Of a stretch of 6,408 bases of DNA, positions 1-5,469 are shown in pieces. Source of the DNA: Azonexus sp. (GTDB taxonomy: Bacteria; Pseudomonadota; Gammaproteobacteria; Burkholderiales; Rhodocyclaceae); assembly GCA_030697085.1 (NCBI GenBank), contig JAUYQT010000574.1, forward strand, positions 1 through 6,408, in the 5' to 3' direction. The notes beneath the pieces are model-generated. The model saw only the letters and a program-made list of their open reading frames with translations. It made no database searches and was not told where the DNA came from. Position 1 is the first letter of the stretch, and the number at the start of each line of letters is the position of its first letter. A program made the translations under genes and the position numbers.

Positions 1-13
1 TTTCGTTGGTCAT
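1..13 (-). CDS. Start of a gene leaving the left edge (4 codons only)
   Basis: An ATG on the minus strand at 13-11 is followed by codons for Thr-Asn-Glu before the window ends. It is preceded by a good Shine-Dalgarno core, TGGAG at 25-21, with a 7-base spacer. This arrangement is what supports a real start, because four codons carry no family information. The product cannot be named. The gene would be transcribed leftwards, away from everything else in the window, from a leader somewhere in 14-200. Confidence 0.5.
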
Positions 14-20
14 GAGTTTT

Positions 21-25
21 CTCCA
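21..25 (-). promoter_or_regulatory. Ribosome binding site of the left-edge gene
   Basis: Read on the minus strand, TGGAG at 25-21 lies 7 bases before the ATG at 13-11. It is the main evidence that a gene begins here. Confidence 0.5.
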
Positions 26-364
26 AAAAGTACACGGGATTTATGCACGCCGCACTTTTTACAGAACGATAAAACGAAGCATCTCAGGATCGTTTTGCGA
101 CGCCTGTAAAGCGTTGTACAGACACGTAATCTATGGCGAAAACCCAACGGACAACATACTAACGGCGCAGTATTTTAATTAGGGCGAAGTCGGTAATTGA
201 CTGAAAAACAATGGTTTTTAATAAAAACGATCACCGAAAAACCGCTAGACATTGCGGCAACCGGTCAAATTTTTTCGCCAGCCGATAGCCCTTGGGAGCA
301 AGGGCGAGACACTCGCGTCAAGCCAAGCCAAGGAGCGCAAGAAACCGGCGCAGCCGGCACCAAT

Positions 365-414
365 CCAATGGTGACCTTTTCTTTGACTACTTCCTTTTGC
401 CCACGCAAAAAAAG
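365..414 (-). repeat. Possible widespread intergenic repeat fragment
   Basis: Read on the minus strand, the stretch carries a CAAAGAAAAGG core preceded by a GGAAGTAGT-like stretch. From memory it resembles a short intergenic sequence scattered through many beta- and gammaproteobacterial genomes, often mis-translated as peptides resembling KESNQRKGDPGG. It also holds a weak hairpin, TTTTGC-CCAC-GCAAAA (395-410). The resemblance is recalled, not computed, and only one copy lies in this window. Confidence 0.25.
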
Positions 415-698
415 CACGCCCGCCAGCAAAGCGGAAACCATGCTTATCCAGCGAACCTTGCTTATTCAGCGGCCAACAGACTAGCTAGCGTTACCCCGCT
501 CCAAAGCTTAACGCCACCCCGCAAAAAGGCTCCCTTTTCGATCAATTAGATGTTGTAAATCAGGATGGGCGCTGCGTGCCGGCTTCGCTCTCGGCACCCA
601 ATCGATATTGCCTGGCATCGCCCCTCTGTTTGCCTCTGCTTTTTGGGCATTTTTTGATGTCTTTTCCTGGCAATAAATGATATCCGGCGTATTCATGG

Positions 699-712
699 CT
701 GATCCCGATCAG
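699..712. repeat. Short inverted repeat CTGATC-CC-GATCAG
   Basis: Six-base perfect arms with a 2-base spacer, about 270 bases upstream of the peptidase gene. It could be a regulator half-site pair or chance. No gene start is close enough to assign it. Confidence 0.25.
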
Positions 713-978
713 GTCAGTTAATGGATAATTTGCAGGTAATCAAAAGCTAGCCTGCGCTGTCGTTTCAGGTTTCCAAGAATAGACAACTGACGCAAAGCCT
801 GAATATACGGTCTTCATTATTTGATCTACCTAAAGTCAGGTATTGGAAGCGCGGTGCAATGCTGAGACAACGAACATTCAAGGCGCCGCAAGGAAACCCG
901 CCAAACCTGTTAAGGTGAAATGATTAACGGCTCCCGGATATTTTTGAGCCAGATATTCAACATCTCAGCGAGTGCATC

Positions 979-1737
979 ATGACCAACACGATCAACCATG
1001 GCATCCCCATTATTGAGTCCCTGCTACTCGGCGCCGCCCGCGTTTGTACCTTTGAACAAACGCGCTTGCTGACCAACGCCAGCGCCTTTTTCTTCCAGCG
1101 AGACGAACGCCTGTTTCTGGTCACCAGCCGGCACGTCATGTTCGACAAGCCGAGCAAACACTTTCCGGACCGCATTGAGGTTGAACTGCATACGGACCCG
1201 AAGCTGATGGCGAATTCCACCGGTTTTTCGATTCCGCTCTACCGCAACGGCAAAAGTATCTGGCGCGTCGGCAGCGATACGGCAGGTGAAATTGACGTCG
1301 CCGTGATTGAAATTGAGCGTTCGGCGTTGCCGAAGACTGCGGTCTACCGTGCTTTTACCCCAAAAAACCTGATCGGGAAATTTGATCAGGTGGAAATCGG
1401 CTCATCTCTGCTGATCGTCGGCTTCCCGCTTGGTTTCCACGACACCTTGCACCACATGCCGGTGGTTCGGCAGGCGGTTATCGCTTCATCATTCGGCATG
1501 CGCTTCCAGGGCCAGGGCTATTTTTTGACCGATGCCCGAACACACCGCGGCATCAGCGGCGCACCGGTCGTCATGCGGGTAACGAAGGGTGAAATGGCTG
1601 ATAGTGAAATGCCCTGGATGCTACTCGGCGTACATTCATCACGTCTTGATGTCGGCTCGCGCGACCTGAAACTGGATGAAGCGTTAGGCCTCAACTGCGC
1701 CTGGTACGCTGACATTTTACTGACACTGACGGAATAA
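979..1737 (+). CDS. Trypsin-like serine peptidase domain protein
   Basis: A 252-residue protein with the chymotrypsin-fold peptidase layout. A catalytic His lies in a TSRHVM motif (H52), a catalytic Asp in EIDVAVI (D106) and the nucleophile Ser in GISGAP (S193), which corresponds to the usual GxSGxP. The length fits a single peptidase domain with no PDZ or other added module. The N-terminus has no signal peptide or membrane segment, so the protein probably acts in the cytoplasm, unlike DegP/HtrA proteins. ATG 979 was chosen because the next in-frame Met (residue 54) would remove the catalytic His; the ribosome binding site (GAG at 970-972, 6-base spacer) is weak. The gene stands alone and converges on the sensor kinase gene with a 43-base gap. 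Substrate and role cannot be read from the sequence. The peptidase fold is fairly sure, but activity is not shown because Ala replaces the usual Gly after SG. Confidence 0.8.
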   Translation: MTNTINHGIPIIESLLLGAARVCTFEQTRLLTNASAFFFQRDERLFLVTSRHVMFDKPSKHFPDRIEVELHTDPKLMANSTGFSIPLYRNGKSIWRVGSDTAGEIDVAVIEIERSALPKTAVYRAFTPKNLIGKFDQVEIGSSLLIVGFPLGFHDTLHHMPVVRQAVIASSFGMRFQGQGYFLTDARTHRGISGAPVVMRVTKGEMADSEMPWMLLGVHSSRLDVGSRDLKLDEALGLNCAWYADILLTLTE

Positions 1738-1776
1738 TCACCCCATCAAAAATTTCATCGAAGCGCAGCCACCCGG

Positions 1777-1788
1777 TTCGCTAGCGAA
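1777..1788. repeat. 12-bp perfect palindrome at the kinase stop
   Basis: TTCGCTAGCGAA spans the stop codon of the kinase gene, between the convergent gene ends. It has no loop and no adjoining T-run, so it is not a standard terminator; it may be chance. Confidence 0.3.
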
Positions 1789-3184
1789 TTGCTGGCAAGG
1801 TCAGCACTGAGCGCAACCCGCCCAAAGGTGAATCGAGTAGTTCAATCTGCCCACCATAAAGACGCGCCAGATCATCCACGATTGCCAGACCCAGTCCCGA
1901 CCCCGGCACCGCCTCATCGGCCCGAACGCCTCGGCGGATTACGGCTTCCCGCTGATCGGCTGCCAGCCCGGCGCCATCATCGTCAATCATCAGCATGAAG
2001 GTCGCGCCGTTGTCGTGGGCATTCAGCACGACACTGCGTGTTGCCCACTTGCAGGCGTTATCAAGCAGATTGCCTAACATTTCCTGCAGATCCTGGGCTT
2101 CACCGCGAAAACTCAGGGCCTCGGGCAGCGGCTGAAGCGTGATTTCGATCTGTCGATCGGCATGAATCCGACGCATGGCACGCACCAGCCCTTCAATCAC
2201 CGGCAATAACGCTGTCCTGGCCCCAGGCAGGCGGGTTGTTGCCGCCGCTTGGGCGCGGGCCAGATGGTAGTCGACCTGGCGCCGGGCGATATCTACCTGA
2301 TCAAGCACCAGGCGAGATAACTCGGCAGGCGGCTTATCTTTTTTATTCGCCGCATTGGCCAGAACACTTAACGGGGTTTTCAGCGCATGGGCGAGATTGC
2401 CGGCTTGTGTCCGCGCTCGCTCAACGACCTCGGCGTTCTGCACCAATACTGTATTGAAGTCATCAATTAGCGGCATGATTTCAACCGGAAAATCGCCTTC
2501 AATCCGTGGCGTCTCCCCACTGCGCACCTTGCCCAAGGCGCGACGCATCGTGCGTAACGGCGCCAGCCCGACAAAAACCTGAACCAGCGCGGCGATAATC
2601 AAACCCGTGCCGAGCACCCCCAGCGCCAGCCAAAGGGCTCCGTTAAAACGCGCAACGGGTTCAGCCATCTGACCTTCATCAGCCGCCGCGATCAGCCGAA
2701 ATATGCGCGGTTGGCCATCCGGGGTATCGTCAATGCGCACGCTACGTTCGAGCATCCCAAGCATCTTGCCATCCGGGCCGACGATTCGATGTTGGTGAAC
2801 CTCACCACCTTCTGGCGTTTCCGCAGGCGCCTCTAAAACATAATCCCAAAGTGATCGCGAGCGGAGCAGCCCGGTGGTAATCGGGGCACCGCCGGGAAGC
2901 ACACCGACGCGGTCAACCTGCCAATAACACCCGGAATAAGGACGACTCAAACGCGGGTCGCTGAGCGGCAGGGCAAGTATTGCGCTACCCGCTTCATCCA
3001 ACGCCAGTTGCGCCGTAAGTTGGTCGAGATGCAGCTGCAACTCAGCATAAAACTGGGTCTCCACATGCTGGCGAAACAATCCGCCCAAGCTCCAGCCAGC
3101 GACAAGAATGGTCGCGGTGATCCAGAACAACGTACCTGCAAGCAGACGGATGCGCAGCGAACGACGCCAAACGGATTGACTCAT
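1781..3184 (-). CDS. Sensor histidine kinase, PhoQ-like
   Basis: A 467-residue inner-membrane kinase that should phosphorylate the response regulator encoded just upstream. Visible in order: a transmembrane helix about 14-36, a periplasmic sensor region about 37-180 including the SGCYWQVD stretch (84-91), a second transmembrane helix about 183-206, a short linker, then the dimerisation/phosphoacceptor motif NLAHALKTPL with H266. The ATPase domain carries an N-box NLLDNACKW (372-380), G1 box DDDGAGL (401-407) and G2 box GSGLGLAI (428-435). HALKTPL rather than HELRTPL is typical of the PhoQ-like branch. The gene starts at 3184, overlapping the regulator's stop by 4 bases (ATGA), which indicates translational coupling. 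The signal is unknown. Proximity to periplasmic cytochromes suggests a periplasmic redox, oxygen or metal cue, but that is inference. No terminator was seen after its stop at 1781. Confidence 0.93.
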   Translation of the reverse strand: MSQSVWRRSLRIRLLAGTLFWITATILVAGWSLGGLFRQHVETQFYAELQLHLDQLTAQLALDEAGSAILALPLSDPRLSRPYSGCYWQVDRVGVLPGGAPITTGLLRSRSLWDYVLEAPAETPEGGEVHQHRIVGPDGKMLGMLERSVRIDDTPDGQPRIFRLIAAADEGQMAEPVARFNGALWLALGVLGTGLIIAALVQVFVGLAPLRTMRRALGKVRSGETPRIEGDFPVEIMPLIDDFNTVLVQNAEVVERARTQAGNLAHALKTPLSVLANAANKKDKPPAELSRLVLDQVDIARRQVDYHLARAQAAATTRLPGARTALLPVIEGLVRAMRRIHADRQIEITLQPLPEALSFRGEAQDLQEMLGNLLDNACKWATRSVVLNAHDNGATFMLMIDDDGAGLAADQREAVIRRGVRADEAVPGSGLGLAIVDDLARLYGGQIELLDSPLGGLRSVLTLPAIR

Positions 3185-3843
3185 GGTGGCGAGGTCAGCC
3201 GATAACCAAGACCGCGCACGGTTTCGATCAAACCTGGCGGCAACTTTTTACGCAAGCGGCCAACAAACACTTCAACCGTATTGGAATCCCGATCGAAATC
3301 CTGAGCATAAATATGTTCGACAAGATCGCTGCGCGAAATCACTTCGTCTCGATGGTGCATCAGATAAGAAAGCACGCGATATTCATGGCTGGTCAAAGCC
3401 AGCGCCTGCCCTGCCACCGTCAAACGGCTGTTGCGGGTATCAAGCGTCAGTGGGCCACAAACCAGTTCGGCACTGGCATGGCCACCGGCGCGGCGTATCA
3501 ATGCCCGCAAGCGGGCGAGCAACTCTTCCATGTGAAAAGGCTTGGTCAGATAGTCATCCGCCCCGGCATCAATGCCGGCCACTTTTTCATGCCAGCCATC
3601 ACGGGCAGTGAGAATCAGCACAGGCATGGTTCGACCGCTGGCGCGCCATTTCCTGAGCACTGTAATGCCATCCATCTGCGGTAGCCCAAGGTCAAGAATG
3701 ACCGCGTCGTAAGGTTCGTTTTCACCCATAAAGTGAGCATCGATACCATTGTCCGCGACGTCAACAGCGTAGCTCGCAGCGCCGATACCTTCAGCTAACT
3801 GGGCGCGCAACGTCGGTTCGTCTTCAACAATCAGAATGCGCAT
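3181..3843 (-). CDS. Response regulator, OmpR/PhoB family
   Basis: A 220-residue DNA-binding response regulator. The receiver domain (1-115) has the acidic pocket E7/D8, phosphoacceptor D51 in ILDLGLP, conserved T79 and K101 in the TKPF motif. The winged-helix output domain (about 125-218) contains LTSHEYRVLSYL (150-161), the SNTVEVFVGRLRKKL recognition-helix region (187-201) and the terminal RGLGYRL hairpin (210-216). Family members usually bind as dimers to direct repeats spaced about 11 bp, which matches the two repeat arrays described at 4328-4366 and 5370-5408. The start ATG at 3843 overlaps the last base of the PepSY stop codon (TAATG), and the stop overlaps the kinase start. PhoP/QseB/PmrA-like proteins are the nearest relatives I recognise; I do not assign an exact orthologue. 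Confidence 0.95.
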   Translation of the reverse strand: MRILIVEDEPTLRAQLAEGIGAASYAVDVADNGIDAHFMGENEPYDAVILDLGLPQMDGITVLRKWRASGRTMPVLILTARDGWHEKVAGIDAGADDYLTKPFHMEELLARLRALIRRAGGHASAELVCGPLTLDTRNSRLTVAGQALALTSHEYRVLSYLMHHRDEVISRSDLVEHIYAQDFDRDSNTVEVFVGRLRKKLPPGLIETVRGLGYRLTSPP

Positions 3844-4274
3844 TAGTGTTCATTTCCACTGCGTTTACTTTTCAGCGGTTCATTTTTTGGCGGCACATTT
3901 TTTTTCATCCCATTCTCCGCCGCATCGCCACCCCGGCTTTTTGCGTCGATCACCGTGCCATCCCGCGCATCAACCTTGAGTTTGACGAGGCTACCACCAC
4001 TGCGCAGCAGCTTGATCTCGTACACCCAACGCTCGTCACCGTGCCGACGCTTGTGCTCGAGTTCAACATCAATCACCTGCCCCGGATATTCACGTTCAAC
4101 CCGCTCAAGAATGGTTCGTAGCGGCAACACCTCGCCCGCCTCCAGCGCCTGCCGGGCACGGTCGTGGTCATGCGCGTCATCAGCAGCACTGGGCGCACTA
4201 ACCCCGGTGAGAAAAACCGCATACAGCGCGAGGAAAAACCACTGCCCGCGACGATTTGAGCATCGATTAAACAT
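3843..4274 (-). CDS. PepSY-domain periplasmic protein, first gene of the regulator operon
   Basis: A 143-residue protein with an N-terminal signal peptide (Arg-rich n-region to residue 9, hydrophobic core about 11-28, likely cleavage after an A-P-S-A type site near 30). A PepSY-like domain spans about 42-112: a helix containing LRTILERVEREYPG, then strands VIDVELEH, RWVYEIKLL and LVKLKVDARDGTVID. The C-terminal tail (113-143) is Lys/Asn-rich and probably disordered. The mature start is His/Asp-rich (DDAHDHD, 32-38), which might bind metal. The gene leads the operon and is followed with a 1-base overlap by the response regulator. PepSY domains are often found as periplasmic inhibitors or modulators, so a role tuning the sensor kinase is plausible but not shown. 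The AAGGA at 4294-4290 is 15 bases from the ATG, an unusually long spacing; no better start exists in frame. Confidence 0.85.
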   Translation of the reverse strand: MFNRCSNRRGQWFFLALYAVFLTGVSAPSAADDAHDHDRARQALEAGEVLPLRTILERVEREYPGQVIDVELEHKRRHGDERWVYEIKLLRSGGSLVKLKVDARDGTVIDAKSRGGDAAENGMKKNVPPKNEPLKSKRSGNEH

Positions 4275-4310
4275 TAGATAACACCACTTTCCTTCAATCA
4301 GGACGCTGTC

Positions 4311-4316
4311 TTTATA
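4311..4316 (-). promoter_or_regulatory. Candidate -10 box of the PepSY/regulator/kinase operon
   Basis: TATAAA read on the minus strand (4316-4311) matches the sigma-70 -10 consensus at 5 of 6 bases. Its first base is separated from the operator edge at 4328 by exactly 11 bases (4317-4327), the same gap as at the other two promoters. Activator sites of the PhoB class often replace the -35 element in this geometry. Confidence 0.5.
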
Positions 4317-4327
4317 GCTTGGAGAAA

Positions 4328-4366
4328 ATGAACCCAGGATGAACGCCAGGTTCAGCTTCCATTCAG
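4328..4366. promoter_or_regulatory. Four-half-site operator in the divergent promoter region
   Basis: Four hexamers start at 4328, 4339, 4350 and 4361, each exactly 11 bp after the last: ATGAAC, ATGAAC, GTTCAG, ATTCAG, with 5-bp spacers. The first two are direct repeats, and the last two are their inverse, so the whole 39 bp is an imperfect palindrome. It lies 53 bp from the minus-strand PepSY start and 50 bp from the SHP cytochrome start, nearly centred. An 11-bp repeat is the usual footprint of OmpR/PhoB-family regulators, so the adjacent response regulator is the natural candidate to bind it and drive both directions. The pattern is directly visible; the binding protein is inferred. Confidence 0.75.
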
Positions 4367-4377
4367 TGCGCCCGACG

Positions 4378-4383
4378 CATAGT
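4378..4383 (+). promoter_or_regulatory. Candidate -10 box of the SHP/dihaem cytochrome operon
   Basis: CATAGT matches TATAAT at 4 of 6 bases and begins 11 bases after the operator edge at 4366, as at the other two sites. An alternative -10 is TATACC at 4390-4395, a better sequence but 23 bases from the operator. Weak on sequence alone; the equal spacing is what favours it. Confidence 0.35.
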
Positions 4384-4404
4384 TCGTCTTATACCTACTT
4401 CAAC

Positions 4405-4410
4405 AAGGAG
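4405..4410 (+). promoter_or_regulatory. Ribosome binding site fixing the SHP start
   Basis: AAGGAG lies 6 bases before ATG 4417. It selects this start over the in-frame ATG at 4339, which is part of an operator half-site and has no signal peptide directly after it. Confidence 0.8.
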
Positions 4411-4416
4411 AAAAAC

Positions 4417-4839
4417 ATGCGTCGAAACCTCAACAAAACGGCACTTTTCACCATCCTGGCCTTAACCCTATCCAGCGCCAGCATGGCCGGGCCGCGTGAA
4501 GACCAACTCGCCCAGTATGCCAGCCTCGCCAAAGCCGCCAACGCGGCATTCTCCGGTTTCTCGGCCGAACGGGGCAAACGCCTGCATCACCAGGCGTTTG
4601 CCAGCGGCAAGCCAGATACCCCTGCCTGTACAAGTTGCCACGACAAAGACAGCCGAGCCGCCGGCCGCAAGCTGGCCGGTAAATCGATCGAACCAATGGC
4701 GCTATCGGCAAGCCCCGCTCGCTATACCGACCCGGCGAAAGTCGAAAAATGGTTTCGCCGCAACTGCAATGAAGTGATTGGCCGGGAATGTAGCGCGCAA
4801 GAAAAAGGCGACTGGCTTAGCTTCATGATCAGCCAGTAG
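4417..4839 (+). CDS. shp: SHP-type monohaem cytochrome c (DUF1924 family)
   Basis: A 140-residue exported cytochrome c. The signal peptide runs to about residue 24 (hydrophobic core LFTILALTLSS, cleavage in ASMA-GPRE). One haem-attachment motif CTSCH is at 71-75. A pair of cysteines (C117, C125) flanks NEVIGRE, and N116 directly precedes the first. In the Rhodobacter sphaeroides haem protein SHP, as I recall it, an Asn about 41 residues after the haem His is a displaceable sixth ligand and a nearby disulfide is present. N116 is exactly 41 after H75, which fits an oxygen-binding SHP. The size (about 116 mature residues) also agrees. It is first in an operon with the dihaem cytochrome 24 bases downstream; DHC is the known electron partner of SHP. 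The start at 4417 is fixed by AAGGAG and by placing the signal peptide at the N-terminus. The physiological substrate is unknown. Confidence 0.88.
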   Translation: MRRNLNKTALFTILALTLSSASMAGPREDQLAQYASLAKAANAAFSGFSAERGKRLHHQAFASGKPDTPACTSCHDKDSRAAGRKLAGKSIEPMALSASPARYTDPAKVEKWFRRNCNEVIGRECSAQEKGDWLSFMISQ

Positions 4840-4850
4840 GCCTTCATTCA

Positions 4851-4856
4851 AAAGGA
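4851..4856 (+). promoter_or_regulatory. Ribosome binding site fixing the dihaem cytochrome start
   Basis: AAAGGA is followed by a 7-base spacer and ATG 4864. A TTG two codons earlier (4858) is in frame but overlaps the proper spacer, so ATG 4864 is preferred. Confidence 0.75.
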
Positions 4857-4863
4857 ATTGAAC

Positions 4864-5355
4864 ATGAAAACGCCCACTCGCCTGCTCGTTATCAGCCTGC
4901 TGGCTATCGCTTTCGGCACGCTTGTACTCAGTCGCGCGCAGGCCCGCAGCAGCCATTATTTTCGACCGGTCGCCGACCCGGTGGTCAAGGAAGAATGTGG
5001 CGGTTGTCACCTGGCTTTTGCCCCGTCGATGCTGCCGGCCAGTTCGTGGCAACGCATGATGGGTAATTTGAAAAACCATTTTGGCGATGATGCCAGCCTT
5101 GATGCACCGACCGCCACCAGAGTCAGCGATTACCTCGTTGCCAACGCCGCCGACAATGCCGGGCAGCGCTACGGCGACAAACTGCTACGCGGGGTCTCGG
5201 CCAAAAATGCCCCATTACGCATTACCGAATTGCCCAAATGGATCAAAGAGCATCGCAAAGTGCCGGATTGGGAATGGAAACACAAGGATGTCCGCACCCG
5301 GGCCAACTGCACGGCCTGCCACGTCGATGCTGAAACCGGCTACTACGACGAGTGA
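4864..5355 (+). CDS. Dihaem cytochrome c (DHC family)
   Basis: A 163-residue exported cytochrome with two haem-attachment motifs, CGGCH at 45-49 and CTACH at 149-153. The signal peptide has core LLVISLLAIAFGTLVL and probable cleavage after A-Q-A at residue 27. The span between haems contains NHFGDDASL (71-79), a stretch I associate with the DHC family, and His residues H72, H130 and H140 that could serve as distal ligands for bis-His hemes. DHC proteins are small periplasmic electron carriers usually encoded with SHP and a membrane cytochrome b, as here. The likely role is to pass electrons from the membrane cytochrome to SHP. It shares a transcript with SHP (24-base gap). A second promoter region with its own operator follows the stop. 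Confidence 0.92.
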   Translation: MKTPTRLLVISLLAIAFGTLVLSRAQARSSHYFRPVADPVVKEECGGCHLAFAPSMLPASSWQRMMGNLKNHFGDDASLDAPTATRVSDYLVANAADNAGQRYGDKLLRGVSAKNAPLRITELPKWIKEHRKVPDWEWKHKDVRTRANCTACHVDAETGYYDE

Positions 5356-5369
5356 GCTATCCAGGCTTT

Positions 5370-5408
5370 CTGAACCTCAGATGAACAGCCGCTTCAGGAA
5401 TGGTTCAG
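5370..5408. promoter_or_regulatory. Second copy of the four-half-site operator
   Basis: Hexamers at 5370, 5381, 5392 and 5403 read CTGAAC, ATGAAC, CTTCAG and GTTCAG, each 11 bp apart with unrelated 5-bp spacers. Order, orientation and spacing are the same as at 4328-4366. It begins 14 bases after the dihaem cytochrome stop and ends 61 bases before the second PepSY start. On the left side, no -10-like hexamer sits 11 bases away (AGCTCA), which fits the absence of a divergent gene. It suggests that the downstream genes have their own promoter under the same regulator. Confidence 0.75.
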
Positions 5409-5419
5409 CAACACCCCGG

Positions 5420-5425
5420 CAAAAT
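5420..5425 (+). promoter_or_regulatory. Candidate -10 box of the second PepSY/cytochrome b unit
   Basis: CAAAAT matches TATAAT at 4 of 6 and begins 11 bases after the operator edge at 5408, identical to the spacing at the other promoters. Supported mainly by that spacing. Confidence 0.35.
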
Positions 5426-5469
5426 CAATAACGCTTACCCAGCAATCCGAATCTACGGAGGTTTACATC

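Larger units (their letters stand above)
14..978. other. Long intergenic region with no supportable gene
   Basis: About 960 bases without a convincing coding sequence. The open frames here (for example 197-484 and 292-549 on plus, 508-696 on minus) are short, have low-complexity Arg/Ser/Pro-rich translations, lack recognisable domains, and mostly lack ribosome binding sites. Small structures that are present: an inverted repeat AAAACGA/TCGTTTT (71-77 with 90-96), CTGTA/TACAG (104-108 with 117-121), a hairpin GTGCCG/CGGCAC (576-581 with 592-597), a near-perfect dyad CTGATC-CC-GATCAG (699-712) and GGCTC/GAGCC (929-933 with 946-950). None is followed by a T-run that would make it an intrinsic terminator. 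No clear -35/-10 pair for the peptidase gene was found. Confidence 0.6.

Noticed and set aside
104..121. LexA-like SOS box (CTGT...ACAG)
   Set aside because: The arms are 12 bases apart between CTG and CAG, whereas the classical LexA box needs 10; not a match.
395..414. Hairpin TTTTGC/GCAAAA as an intrinsic terminator
   Set aside because: AT-rich six-base stem with no GC-rich core, no T-run after it on either strand and no gene ending nearby.
197..549. Overlapping plus-strand reading frames of 85-95 codons
   Set aside because: No ribosome binding sites of note, no domain, low-complexity composition, and two frames compete over the same DNA; treated as non-coding.
576..597. GTGCCG/CGGCAC hairpin as a terminator
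   Set aside because: Ten-base loop and no T-run on either side.
508..696. Minus-strand 62-codon reading frame
   Set aside because: No recognisable domain, no signal peptide and no partner gene; looks like intergenic repeat translation.
763..804. TTTCAG and CTGAAT as another copy of the regulator operator
   Set aside because: Only two half-sites, 36 bp apart, out of the 11-bp phase and wrongly ordered compared with the two real arrays.
1738..1780. Bidirectional terminator between the convergent peptidase and kinase genes
   Set aside because: No stem-loop with a T-run could be found in the 43-base gap; the nearby palindrome 1777-1788 has no loop.
4702..5079. 125-codon minus-strand frame across the cytochrome genes
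   Set aside because: Shadow of the SHP and dihaem cytochrome genes, whose haem motifs and signal peptides are unambiguous.
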